A DNA stretch of 64,000 nucleotides from contig CAWHBY010000002.1 in assembly GCA_963827855.1 (NCBI GenBank), positions 1,240,001 to 1,304,000 on the forward strand. The letters are read 5' to 3'. Below are positions 42,614 to 51,124 of the stretch, piece by piece. Made by a program: the position numbers and the translations under genes. Each line of letters opens with the position of its first letter. Position 1 is the first letter of the stretch. The notes under the pieces were generated by a model. It was not told the origin of the DNA, ran no database searches, and saw only the letters and a program-made list of their open reading frames with translations. The stretch is from DTPU01 sp963827855 (GTDB lineage: Bacteria; Planctomycetota; Phycisphaerae; Sedimentisphaerales; Anaerobacaceae).

Positions 42614-43465
42614 GTGAAGTTCAACATCCTCTGCATAGGAGACATCGTGGGCAGACCCGGAAGGCGGGTCCTTGCCGACAAGCTCCACATCCTTGCCCAG
42701 GAGAGGTCCATCGACTGCGTCATCGCCAACGCCGAGAACGCGGCGGGCGGCTCAGGGTTGACACCCCAGATCTACGACAAGCTGATGCACTACGGGGTGC
42801 ACATAGTCACCCTGGGCGATCACGCCTTCCGCAAGAGGGCCATTCTGGAGACGCTCCAGAAGGTGGACAACATCGCCAGCCCTGCCAACCTGTCCGAGCA
42901 CGCAGCAGGCCGGGGCTATGGCCTGTACAGGACCTCCAAGGGCCCGACCGTGGGCGTCATTGAGTTGATCGGCCGGCTCTACATGAAACCGGCCGACTGT
43001 CCGTACAGCGCGGCGGACCGCCTCATCTCCAAGATGCAGCAGACGGCAGACCTGCTGGTGGTGGAGTTCCACGCAGAGGCCACCAGCGAGAAGATTGCGA
43101 TGGGCTACCACGTGGACGGCCGCGTGAGCTGCTGCTTCGGCACACATACCCACGTGGTCACTGCCGACGAGCAGATCCTGCCCAAGGGGACCGCCTACAT
43201 TACGGACGTCGGCATGACGGGCGCCCATGACTCGGTGCTGGGACGCAAGACGTCCAGCGTGCTCAAGGCCTTCAGGACCCAGATGCCGATCCCGTTCGAG
43301 ATCGCCACAGAGGACGTTCGGATGAACGCCATCCTGGTGACTCTGGACACCCTGTCCAAGAGGGCCGAGAAGATCGAGCGGATCCGCGTGGACGCGGAGG
43401 CTGGCGACTCGCTGGCCTATGACGCGGATGACGGCAAGCCCGAGTACCTCAACAACGCGATGTGA
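42614..43465 (+). CDS. YmdB-family metallophosphoesterase
   Basis: The 283-residue protein (TIGR00282 type) contains the calcineurin-like metal-binding motifs: CIGDIVGRPGRR, IANAENAAGGSGLT, VTLGDHAF, VEFHAEATSEKIAMGYHVDG and GTHTHVVTADEQIL. In Bacillus YmdB is a cAMP-class cyclic-nucleotide phosphodiesterase affecting RNase Y-dependent RNA levels; the adjacency to rny here fits that link. GTG start. The 3' end overlaps the convergent aminotransferase by 17 bp. Confidence 0.93.
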   Translation: MKFNILCIGDIVGRPGRRVLADKLHILAQERSIDCVIANAENAAGGSGLTPQIYDKLMHYGVHIVTLGDHAFRKRAILETLQKVDNIASPANLSEHAAGRGYGLYRTSKGPTVGVIELIGRLYMKPADCPYSAADRLISKMQQTADLLVVEFHAEATSEKIAMGYHVDGRVSCCFGTHTHVVTADEQILPKGTAYITDVGMTGAHDSVLGRKTSSVLKAFRTQMPIPFEIATEDVRMNAILVTLDTLSKRAEKIERIRVDAEAGDSLAYDADDGKPEYLNNAM

Positions 43466-44318
43466 ACGTCTGGAACTCCGCTGCAAGGCGCCGGGTCACG
43501 GGACCGGGTGTCCCATCGCCGACGGACTGGCCGTCGAATTGAATGATCGGGACGACGTCCTTGGTCGTGACGGCCATGATCAGCTCCCTGGCCCCTTTGG
43601 CCTGATCGGGCGTGAACTGCTCCTCCACCACCGGGATGCCCAGGTTGCAGGCTGCCTGGATGAGGAACATGCGGGTCACGGAGGGAAGGATGTTGGCGGT
43701 TAGCGGCGCAGTCTGCAGGACGTACTCCTTGCGGCGTGCTGATCCGGCGGGCCGGTCCAGCACGCCAAAGAAGGAGGATGTAGCCCCTTCGGTGATCAGC
43801 CCTGAGTCATTGACCAGGATTGCCTCGTCGCAGCCCTTCAGCACGGCGTCCCTCTTCGCCAGGACGTTGGGCAGAAGGTTGAGGGACTTGATGTCACACC
43901 TCTTCCACCGCTGATCCGGGTAGGTTGACACGGTGATCCCCCTGGCCTTCTCAGCGGAACTGTCGCCCAATTCCACCACGAACAGAAAGAACGTCGGATC
44001 GAGAGGAGTCTTGGGGAAGGCGTCTCGCGAGCCTCTGCCCCGCGTGACCTGGAAGTAGATCTTGGCGTTGGCCAGATTGGAGGCCTCAAAGGCCGCAATG
44101 ACCTTGGCCCGGATCTGGCTGATCTCCACGCTGGTGATGGCCACTGCATCCAGGCTGTGGGCGAATCGCCGGAGGTGTTCATCCAGGGCAAACAGCCTGC
44201 CGTTGTAGCTTCGAAGCACCTCGTAGACTCCGTCGCCAAAATACAGACCTCGGTCCAGGTATACGGGATCGAGCTCGTCAAAAGGGATCACTTGATCCTG
44301 AACCGTGGCAATCTGCAT
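43449..44318 (-). CDS. class IV PLP aminotransferase (D-alanine / branched-chain type)
   Basis: The 289-residue protein follows the D-amino-acid transaminase pattern: LDRGLYFGDGVYEVLRSYNG at the N-terminus, the PLP lysine in CDIKSLNLLPN (about residue 147), EAILVNDSGLITEGATSSFFGV, and the C-terminal phosphate-binding ITANILPSVTR-like segment LTANILPSVTRMFL. It transfers amino groups between a 2-oxo acid and either D-Ala/D-Glu or branched-chain amino acids; the D-type fits the sequence better. A MITE-like element lies 27 bp upstream of the start. Confidence 0.88.
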   Translation of the reverse strand: MQIATVQDQVIPFDELDPVYLDRGLYFGDGVYEVLRSYNGRLFALDEHLRRFAHSLDAVAITSVEISQIRAKVIAAFEASNLANAKIYFQVTRGRGSRDAFPKTPLDPTFFLFVVELGDSSAEKARGITVSTYPDQRWKRCDIKSLNLLPNVLAKRDAVLKGCDEAILVNDSGLITEGATSSFFGVLDRPAGSARRKEYVLQTAPLTANILPSVTRMFLIQAACNLGIPVVEEQFTPDQAKGARELIMAVTTKDVVPIIQFDGQSVGDGTPGPVTRRLAAEFQTFTSRC

Positions 44319-44344
44319 GAACAGCTCCTCGAAACAGCGGGTCT

Positions 44345-44409
44345 AGAGCCTATCTCAGAACCTGTTTCGCAACGAGATCGCAGTAGAAGCAGGTTCTGAG
44401 ATAGGCTCT
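44345..44409. mobile_element. MITE-like palindromic element, copy B
   Basis: This 65-bp element has perfect 20-bp inverted ends (AGAGCCTATCTCAGAACCTG). Its core, read on the other strand, is CTACTGCGATCTCGT, equal to the core of copy A with a 17-bp internal segment deleted. It lies between the aminotransferase start and rplU. Confidence 0.75.
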
Positions 44410-44533
44410 TGATACCCATCTTATCGTGTGACGGCCCTCAAAAAGTTCAACAAAACTATTTACAGCACGTCGGCAAACGAGTACAGTAATCGCTCTTTAG
44501 GCTATTCAGACGTGTACGGTGAGGCCATTGACC

Positions 44534-44863
44534 ATGTATGCAGTGATTGAACAAGGCGGCAAGCAACACAAGGTGGCTGAAGGCGATCTTCTGGAGATCG
44601 AACTGGAGAACGTTGATCCAAAGGCCAACACCCTGGAGTTGGACAAGGTCCTCCTGATCAGTGATGGCAAGGACGTCAAGATCGGAAAGCCATACCTGGA
44701 AGGCGCCAAGGTCATTGCCTCTTTCAAGAGCACGGCTGAAGAGGCCCTGGTCAAGGGTCCCAAGCTGCACCCCACCTACTTCCGAAGACGCAAGAACAGC
44801 AGGCGTCGCATAGGCCATCGCCAGAAGTACCTGGAAGTAACCATCAGCAAGATCCAGGGTTAG
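44534..44863 (+). CDS. rplU: 50S ribosomal protein L21
   Basis: The 109-residue protein has the full L21 length: MYAVIEQGGKQHKVAEGD at the start, VIASFKSTAEEALVKGPK in the middle, and the L21 signature RRRKNSRRRIGHRQKYLEVTI at the end. ATG 44534 is preceded by GTGAGG. The usual partner rpmA (L27) is not downstream; lnt follows instead. Confidence 0.97.
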   Translation: MYAVIEQGGKQHKVAEGDLLEIELENVDPKANTLELDKVLLISDGKDVKIGKPYLEGAKVIASFKSTAEEALVKGPKLHPTYFRRRKNSRRRIGHRQKYLEVTISKIQG

Positions 44864-44970
44864 GCCGAGTTCCTTGTGTTCAGGCGGTGAATCGGATACA
44901 TGAATCACGACAGTGATGTTGTGCGCGGATAGCGAGTCACGATCACGGGTCTGATAGGGAATGGAGTGCC

Positions 44971-46692
44971 TTGGAGAACCGCGAGAACACATCGAGGCGG
45001 AAGGATATCGCCAGGATCGTGGCCTTGCTGGCCTGCAGCGGACTGCTTCTAACGCTCATCCATCCGCCCTTCGGCCTGGCCTGGCTCGCCTGGGTGGCTT
45101 ACGCCCCCTTTGTCTTGGCCTGCAGCCCTGCGGTCCGTCCTCGGACGCTGGTGTGTGCGGCCTACGGGATCGGCTTCCTCTACTGGTTGGCAAGCCTCTA
45201 CTGGATCACCCCCATCACTGTCCTGGGCTGGATAGCGTTCTGCCTGTACATGGCCGTGCTCTGGCCCTTGATGGCAGTCGCCTTCAGGTATGGCCGCAGC
45301 AAGAAGGTGCCTCTGTCCTTGCTGACTGCAGTGGTCGTGGCCGGCACTGAGACGCTCCAGGGATTCCCCTTGGGAGGATTTCTCTGGCGATTCCTCGGAC
45401 ACAGCCAGTTTCAGAACCCCGCCATAATCCAGATCGCTGACGTCTTTGGTGCAGCGGGCGTGTCGTTCCTGGTCGCCATGGCCAGCGGCCTGGCCGGCGA
45501 CCTGATCCTCGCGGCGTGCGATCGCAGCCTCTTTCGTGTCAGGCACCTCATCCAAGGGATCGGCGTGGCCACGGCCGTGGCAGCAACGGTGTTCTATGGG
45601 AGGTGGCGGCTTGCCGAGGCCGCCTCGGCCGTCACTGGCGGCCCGCTCGTGGGCTCAGTTCAGTCCAATGTCCCCCAGTCGGTCAAACGCACGTTCCAGG
45701 CCTCTCAGGAGATGTTCGCTGACCTCATGCAGATGAGCAAGGCCAGCCAAGAGGCGGGCGCAGAGCTGATCGTCTGGCCCGAGACCACGGTGCAGGCCAT
45801 CCTGGACCGCGACATATGGCCCTTCCTCGTCCCCGATCCTGAGCGGAGTCAGTTCGATACGGCCCTGCGGGAGCACGCCAAGGCCGGCTCCTATCTGCTT
45901 GTCGGCGCGTATGGAGGCCGGATCCGGGAAGACCCGGTCGGCGAGCCGAACCTCGACCGGTACAACTCCGCGTTCTTTTACAGGCCTGACGGTGCCCAGG
46001 ATCCCCATCGCTACGACAAGATCCATCTGGTCCTGTTCGGTGAGTACCTGCCCTTCAAGACGAGTTTCCACTGGCTCTACGGCCTGCTGATGAGATTCAC
46101 GCCATACAACTACGACTACACCCTGGAGCCCGGCAAGGACCGGACCGTGTTCACGATGGGTACCCGTACGGCAGCAGGCGAGACCCTCTCTTTCAGGCTC
46201 GGTGTGCTCATCTGCTATGAGGACACGGTCCCGGCCCTGGCCAGGCAGTCCACCCTGGATCCGCAGGGTCGCAAGCGACTGGACGTGTTGCTCAACATCA
46301 GCAATGACGGCTGGTTTGTGCGATTCTCCGGAAGTCCGGCCCGGGTCCAACCCAGTGCAGAGCTGGCCCAGCACGTGGCGGTCTGCACGTTCAGGGCGGT
46401 CGAGAACCGCGTACCAATACTGAGAAGCGTCAATACGGGCATCAGTTGCCTGATCGACTCCTGCGGCCGGATACACGACGGCTTCGTCAAGGCCGGCGAG
46501 GGCCTCCCAGAAAGGGCACTGGATCGGGCCGGCATGGCTGGATGGTTTGTCGACCGGATGCCGATAGACAAGAGGGTCAGCCTCTTCAGCCGGTATGGCC
46601 GATGGCTGGATGCCTTGTGTGCGGTTCTGGTGGTGGCCGGGCTGGTCCTGGCTGCGTTGGAGCATCGCCGTGGTCACGAAAGGCGGCGATGA
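44971..46692 (+). CDS. lnt: apolipoprotein N-acyltransferase
   Basis: The 573-residue protein starts at TTG with GGAATGGAG upstream. The N-terminal half has six or seven TM segments (for example LLTLIHPPFGLAWLAWVAYAPF), and the C-terminal half is the nitrilase-like domain with the catalytic triad Glu (VWPETT, about 271), Lys (YDKIHLVLFGEYLPF, about 350) and Cys (GVLICYEDTVP, about 415). It adds the third acyl chain to lipoproteins in the inner membrane, so a Gram-negative-type envelope is implied. Length is slightly above the E. coli enzyme. Confidence 0.95.
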   Translation: MENRENTSRRKDIARIVALLACSGLLLTLIHPPFGLAWLAWVAYAPFVLACSPAVRPRTLVCAAYGIGFLYWLASLYWITPITVLGWIAFCLYMAVLWPLMAVAFRYGRSKKVPLSLLTAVVVAGTETLQGFPLGGFLWRFLGHSQFQNPAIIQIADVFGAAGVSFLVAMASGLAGDLILAACDRSLFRVRHLIQGIGVATAVAATVFYGRWRLAEAASAVTGGPLVGSVQSNVPQSVKRTFQASQEMFADLMQMSKASQEAGAELIVWPETTVQAILDRDIWPFLVPDPERSQFDTALREHAKAGSYLLVGAYGGRIREDPVGEPNLDRYNSAFFYRPDGAQDPHRYDKIHLVLFGEYLPFKTSFHWLYGLLMRFTPYNYDYTLEPGKDRTVFTMGTRTAAGETLSFRLGVLICYEDTVPALARQSTLDPQGRKRLDVLLNISNDGWFVRFSGSPARVQPSAELAQHVAVCTFRAVENRVPILRSVNTGISCLIDSCGRIHDGFVKAGEGLPERALDRAGMAGWFVDRMPIDKRVSLFSRYGRWLDALCAVLVVAGLVLAALEHRRGHERRR

Positions 46693-46708
46693 TCCATGGG
46701 AACAGACG

Positions 46709-47758
46709 ATGATCCGGACATCTCTTGCATCGTTCTTACGATCGGGCAGCCCTGCATTTCGCGCACCCCTGTGCGCTCTGACCCTTTGCATGGGCGTGCT
46801 GGCGGGCTGCACGCCCTCTCTGGCGGAGGATCGCGCATCTGCCCCATCGCCCAATCCGCACTGGGCCAAGGCCAACCAGATCATCTCCTCTGCTTTGACG
46901 GACCAGGATCCCAGGGTGAGGGCAGGCGCGATAGAGGTCGTTGCATCCACCCGACAGCTCCGCTTTGCCCCGCAATTGCGGCAACTGGCCCGTGATCCGG
47001 TGATGCCTGTAAGATTTGCCGCGATCCTGGGTGTCGGCGACCTGCAGTACGCAGCGGCGGCATCCGACGTGAAGCAGATCTTCGATGAGACCCAGGAGGA
47101 TGCCAATCCACGCCTGGCAGCAGCCTATGCCCTGTGCCGGCTCGGTGCTCCGCAGTACCGCGACATCGTTCGCAAGGCGATCGTCGACCGCAACCAGACC
47201 GTACGGGCGAATGCCGCCCTCTTGCTGGGCAAACTCAAGGATCGCCAGGCTGCGGACGCACTGTACTGGGCCCTCCAGGACAAGGACTCGGACGAACGCG
47301 TCACAGCCCAGGCTGCAGAGTCCATAGCCATGCTGGGCGATAACAGTATCTATCAGAGGTTGTGGGGCAAACTCATCAGTGCCTATGCGGACGACCGGAT
47401 CGCAGGGGTGAGGGCCATGGGGTCGCTCGGCACAGATCAGGCCAAGGCCGCTATTGCCACGATGCTCAACGACGGGGTCATGGAGGTCAGGCTGACGGCT
47501 GCTGAGCAGCTCGGCCGCCTGCACGATGCCGCGGGTACGCGGACGGTGCTCGCAGCCCTCAGTCAGAGGCTCCCTGCCGGTACCCAATCCATGACCGAGG
47601 GGGAGGACTCTGCAGTCCGCGTCCTTGCGGCCCTGGCCATCGGAGAGATCGGTTCAGAGCCCCTTGTCAGGCATCTGGCCTCCCTGCTAGAGGATAAGTC
47701 GGTGTTTGTTCGGGTCGCATCTGCCAAGGCGGTATTCATGTTGAGGGATGTTCACTAA
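46709..47758 (+). CDS. HEAT-repeat lipoprotein
   Basis: The 349-residue product begins with a lipoprotein signal ending in GVLAGC (lipobox). The rest is a run of HEAT/PBS-lyase-like alpha-helical repeats (DPRVRAGAIEVVAS, PVRFAAILGVGDL, ANPRLAAAYALCRLG, TVRANAALLLGKL, ERVTAQAAESIAMLG, MEVRLTAAEQLGRL, FVRVASAKAVFML). This is a protein-protein interaction scaffold attached to a membrane. It begins 16 bp after lnt stops, so the two are probably cotranscribed. The start at ATG 46709 follows from the signal. Confidence 0.85.
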   Translation: MIRTSLASFLRSGSPAFRAPLCALTLCMGVLAGCTPSLAEDRASAPSPNPHWAKANQIISSALTDQDPRVRAGAIEVVASTRQLRFAPQLRQLARDPVMPVRFAAILGVGDLQYAAAASDVKQIFDETQEDANPRLAAAYALCRLGAPQYRDIVRKAIVDRNQTVRANAALLLGKLKDRQAADALYWALQDKDSDERVTAQAAESIAMLGDNSIYQRLWGKLISAYADDRIAGVRAMGSLGTDQAKAAIATMLNDGVMEVRLTAAEQLGRLHDAAGTRTVLAALSQRLPAGTQSMTEGEDSAVRVLAALAIGEIGSEPLVRHLASLLEDKSVFVRVASAKAVFMLRDVH

Positions 47759-47806
47759 CCTATAGGACTATATTGACGTTGCGTCTGAGCATTTGGCAGA
47801 AATGAC

Positions 47807-47835
47807 TTGACCTGGGAAGACTCATTGCGTAGAAT
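47807..47835 (+). promoter_or_regulatory. strong sigma70-type promoter of the coiled-coil gene
   Basis: TTGACC (47807-47812), 17 bp, TAGAAT (47830-47835). It lies 160 bp before the gene, leaving a long leader. Confidence 0.6.
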
Positions 47836-47994
47836 CGTAGTGTGTGTAGGCAGGATAGGCATGTAGGCTCACATACTGTCTCTGCTATTGTGGGGTTTAC
47901 GTCGGTACCTCACCGCCTGTTGTACCTCGTCTATGTTGACAGAGGGTGTTTTGAGGGTAGCACTGGAGTCGCGTAGAAGCGAAAGGAGCCCAGC

Positions 47995-48849
47995 TTGAGC
48001 ACGCTCACGAAGGTTCTCATCATATTGCAGGTGGTAGTCGTCCTGGTTCTGTGTGGCCTGGTAGTGACGTACGTGGCCACGTCGGACAACTACAAGAAGA
48101 TGTATGACGATGAGAGAGCCAAGGCGGTTCAGGCCAACCAGAAGAGAGCCCAGGCAGAAGAGGAGCTCGAGCGGGTCAAGGCCGCCAAGGACCAGGAGAT
48201 CGCCGGCTTCAGACAGCAGGTTGCCACCCTGACCGAGAAGATCACAGGCCTGACCAACGATGCCACAGGCTTGGCCAGAGACAGGGATGCACTCAAGGCC
48301 GAGAACGAGAAGATGGCACTGGCCGTTCAGGTGGCCACCAACAATGCCATGCAGCAGACCGATCTGTTCAAGAAGGCCCAGGAGAAGATCGACACCCTGA
48401 CCGCGGACCAGATCAAGAAGGATGGCGAGTTGAGGCAGGCCAGCGATGATCTCACCGAGAAGACCGCCCTGCTGACGACCCAGACCGCGCAGATCAAGAC
48501 GCTGACGGACCAGGCGAAGGAACTGCAGGGCAAGATCGCCCAGTATGAGCGTCTGACCGGTAGGCCCTCGCCTCTCCCCGCGAACACGACGGGCACGTCT
48601 GCAGAGCAGACGCCCAACCTCAAAGGGTCCATTACACAGGTCGATCTGGGCAACAAGCTGGCGGAGATCTCGATCGGGTCCAACGACGGCGTCAAGCCCA
48701 ACATGGAGTTCTATATCACTCGTGGCAATCAGTTCATCTGCAATATCCAGATCCTGGATGCCAAGCCCCAGAAGGCCGTTGGCACGATCGACAAGGCCCA
48801 GCAAGAGCCCAAGGTGGGCGACGTGGCCGCGACGAATCTGTACGAGTAG
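47995..48849 (+). CDS. membrane-anchored coiled-coil protein, unknown
   Basis: The 284-residue product starts at TTG with AAAGGAG 6 bp upstream. One N-terminal TM (VLIILQVVVVLVLCGLVVTYVA) is followed by about 150 residues of heptad coiled coil (EEELERVKAAKDQEIAGFRQ and onward), a Pro/Thr linker, then a small beta-rich C-terminal domain (GSITQVDLGNKLAEISIGS...VKPNMEFYITR) resembling the beta domain that follows the coiled coil in MreC-like proteins. No family is recognised. Its position just before mreBCD suggests an envelope-scaffold role. Confidence 0.75.
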   Translation: MSTLTKVLIILQVVVVLVLCGLVVTYVATSDNYKKMYDDERAKAVQANQKRAQAEEELERVKAAKDQEIAGFRQQVATLTEKITGLTNDATGLARDRDALKAENEKMALAVQVATNNAMQQTDLFKKAQEKIDTLTADQIKKDGELRQASDDLTEKTALLTTQTAQIKTLTDQAKELQGKIAQYERLTGRPSPLPANTTGTSAEQTPNLKGSITQVDLGNKLAEISIGSNDGVKPNMEFYITRGNQFICNIQILDAKPQKAVGTIDKAQQEPKVGDVAATNLYE

Positions 48850-48896
48850 CCGCAGCGGAAAACAGGCACTGAACTGACAATTTAGGGTAACGGAAG

Positions 48897-49058
48897 ATGA
48901 ATCCAACCGCCCCAGATGGAGCCCGCAAGGCCTTGACGCCGAGCAACGCCTACACTATATTCCTGGGCATTAGCCTGGGCGTGCTGATCATGACCGCCGC
49001 CTTCGTTGCCTACAAGTGCCTCTCCGATTACGGAACCCTGCTTCCGATCACCCAATAG
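48897..49058 (+). CDS. 53-aa single-TM protein upstream of mreB
   Basis: The ORF begins MNPTAPDGARKALTPSNAY, continues into a 22-residue TM segment (IFLGISLGVLIMTAAFVAYKC) and ends CLSDYGTLLPITQ. CGGAAG lies directly before the ATG. It sits 47 bp after the coiled-coil gene and 34 bp before the mreB promoter, so it probably belongs to the former's transcript. Unknown function. Confidence 0.65.
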   Translation: MNPTAPDGARKALTPSNAYTIFLGISLGVLIMTAAFVAYKCLSDYGTLLPITQ

Positions 49059-49091
49059 CACCTCCTCCGACCAAACCCACTCCTTACACCG

Positions 49092-49119
49092 TTGACGCCA
49101 ACGGGTAGTCCTCTATAAT
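49092..49119 (+). promoter_or_regulatory. sigma70-type promoter of mreB
   Basis: TTGACG (49092-49097), 16 bp, perfect TATAAT (49114-49119), 38 bp before the GTG start. Confidence 0.65.
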
Positions 49120-49156
49120 TGCGGGTAGCCGTTTAGTGCGCGAAAGGAGTCGGACC

Positions 49157-50212
49157 GTGATATTGGACACGATCCTAGGCTGGTTCAGCATGGATATGGG
49201 TATCGACCTGGGTACCTGTAACACCCTGGTTTGTGTCCGCGACAAGGGGATCATCCTCAATGAGCCTTCGGTGGTCGCCGTCCGCAAAGGGACCAACGTC
49301 GTCCTGAACAATGGGGAGGCGGTGGGCTTGGTCGCCCGGGAGATGTTGGGCAAGACTCCGGGGTCTATCACGGCCATCCGTCCGCTCAAGGACGGGGTCA
49401 TCAGCGACTTCGAGATCACCGAGGCCATGCTGAGCTACTTCATCCGCAAGGTCCACGGCCGCGGCGGACTGGTGAGGCCGCGAGTGGTCATCGCCGTACC
49501 CAGCGGCATCACGGCGGTGGAGCGACGGGCCGTGATCGACAGCGCAGAGCGGGCCGGCGCCCGCAGGGTCTATCTGGTGGACGAGCCCATGGCGGCGGGC
49601 ATCGGCGCGGGACTGCCCATCACGGAGCCCACGGCCTCGATGATCGTGGATATCGGCGGAGGCACGACCGAGGTGGCCATCATGAGCCTGGCCGACCTGG
49701 CGACTTCCGATTCCATCCGTACCGCGGGCGACGACATGGACGAGGCGATCGTCAATCACCTCAAGAGGACCTACAATCTACTTATTGGTGAGCCTCGAGC
49801 CGAGAAGATCAAGATTCAGATCGGTTCCGCGTCGCCCCTCCAGGAGGAGCTGACGATGGAGATCGCGGGTCGCGATACCATCTCCGGCCTGCCGCGCAAG
49901 ATCGTCATCACCAGCGAGGAGATCCGCGAAGCCTTGCGGGAGCCCATCGCAGCGATTATCGAGGCCGTCACGGGGACGCTCGAAAGGGCTGAGCCGGAAT
50001 TGGCTGCAGACCTGATCGACAACGGGATTCACATCTGCGGCGGAGGGTCGCTGCTGCGAGGCATGGATCGCGTCCTGTCCAATGCCACGGGCCTGACCGT
50101 CCACCAGGTCGAGGATCCGCTCAGTTGCGTAGCCCGCGGCACGTCCGTGTACCTGGAGAACCTCGAGAGCTGGAAGGACACCATGGAGCACAGCGAGCGA
50201 GGGTGGGAATAG
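49157..50212 (+). CDS. mreB: rod-shape-determining actin homologue MreB
   Basis: The 351-residue protein has the actin-like phosphate loop MGIDLGTCNTLV, RPLKDGVISDFEITEAML, the second phosphate region IVDIGGGTTEVAIMSLAD and adenosine-binding GIHICGGGSLLRGMDRVL. It polymerises under the inner membrane and directs lateral wall synthesis. GTG 49157 follows AAAGGAG; the GTG at 49136 is less likely. It heads mreB-mreC-mreD-mrdA. Confidence 0.97.
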   Translation: MILDTILGWFSMDMGIDLGTCNTLVCVRDKGIILNEPSVVAVRKGTNVVLNNGEAVGLVAREMLGKTPGSITAIRPLKDGVISDFEITEAMLSYFIRKVHGRGGLVRPRVVIAVPSGITAVERRAVIDSAERAGARRVYLVDEPMAAGIGAGLPITEPTASMIVDIGGGTTEVAIMSLADLATSDSIRTAGDDMDEAIVNHLKRTYNLLIGEPRAEKIKIQIGSASPLQEELTMEIAGRDTISGLPRKIVITSEEIREALREPIAAIIEAVTGTLERAEPELAADLIDNGIHICGGGSLLRGMDRVLSNATGLTVHQVEDPLSCVARGTSVYLENLESWKDTMEHSERGWE

Positions 50213-50268
50213 TGCAGGGCGCCCCTGATCGCGGCGCCTGGGTGCAGCGGAGATACGGGGGCTAGGCC

Positions 50269-51093
50269 ATGGCAGGACGACGCGTCAAAGTCCCGAGGCG
50301 GGTATTGCTGACCTGGTTCATGCTGGGCGGCGGCATCCTGCTGCTGATCCCCCATCACGTCACCGCAAGATTCCAGTTCGCAGTCCTGGATGTCCTGCGC
50401 CTCCCGATCCGGTCTGGACGCATGATCGGACTGTGGACCCAGGCCACGGCCTCCACGGGCCGCGTCGTCTCGCAGCAGGAATACGATGTGCTCGTGCAGG
50501 AGAACCGCCAATTGCTCAACCGCGCCTCCAACCTCGAGGCGGCCGTCGTCCAGCAGCAGCAACAGATCGAACAGTTGTCGGGATTCCGGCAGAACAGGGC
50601 CTGGGACCAGATGGGGCTGCTGGTCTCCGACACCTTCACGCGGGTCGATCCCTACCATCTGGACGTCAACCTCGGAAGCGCAGACGGGCTGGTCCGGGGC
50701 CTGATCGTCATTGCGGAAAACGCGGTGGTCGGCACGATCACGGACGTGGGGGCCCATTCAGCCCGGGTCGAGTGGGTCGCGAGCCGTACCTCCAGAAAGT
50801 TGCCGGTCACGGTCGGGGCATCGAAGGCGCAGGGAGTGCTGGTCGGCCTGGGCAACGGGCTCATGAAGATCCAGGTCAAGCGGCCGTGCACCGTCGCCAA
50901 AGGCGACACGGTCTACGTCCAGAAGATACCGGGGCTGCTGGAGCAGAGGGTGGTGGTGGGCGTGGTGGTGGAGTGCACTGACGACGATCAGGAGCCCGTG
51001 CTCCAGCAGATCAAGGTGCAGCCGGTCTGCGACCTGAGCCGCGTCACCTCGGTCTCCGTGGTCAAGGTGAAGACACCGCAGGCAAGCCGGTGA
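50269..51093 (+). CDS. mreC: rod-shape-determining protein MreC
   Basis: The 274-residue protein has a TM (LLTWFMLGGGILLLI, about 12-27), a periplasmic coiled coil (about 65-105, QEYDVLVQENRQLLNRASNLE) and the paired beta domains (VNLGSADGLVRGLIVIAENAVVGTITDVGAHSARVEW). It links MreB to the penicillin-binding protein. It lies 56 bp after mreB. Confidence 0.95.
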   Translation: MAGRRVKVPRRVLLTWFMLGGGILLLIPHHVTARFQFAVLDVLRLPIRSGRMIGLWTQATASTGRVVSQQEYDVLVQENRQLLNRASNLEAAVVQQQQQIEQLSGFRQNRAWDQMGLLVSDTFTRVDPYHLDVNLGSADGLVRGLIVIAENAVVGTITDVGAHSARVEWVASRTSRKLPVTVGASKAQGVLVGLGNGLMKIQVKRPCTVAKGDTVYVQKIPGLLEQRVVVGVVVECTDDDQEPVLQQIKVQPVCDLSRVTSVSVVKVKTPQASR

Positions 51094-51124
51094 GTCCCAT
51101 TGGCCTGGTCCAAGGACGCGTCTA

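Noticed and set aside
46595..46708. upstream extension of the HEAT lipoprotein frame
   Set aside because: It overlaps lnt and would hide the lipoprotein signal that begins at ATG 46709.
45655..47106. 483-aa ORF on the minus strand across lnt and the HEAT gene
   Set aside because: Lnt's catalytic triad and the HEAT repeats are on the other strand, and this frame spans two unrelated genes.
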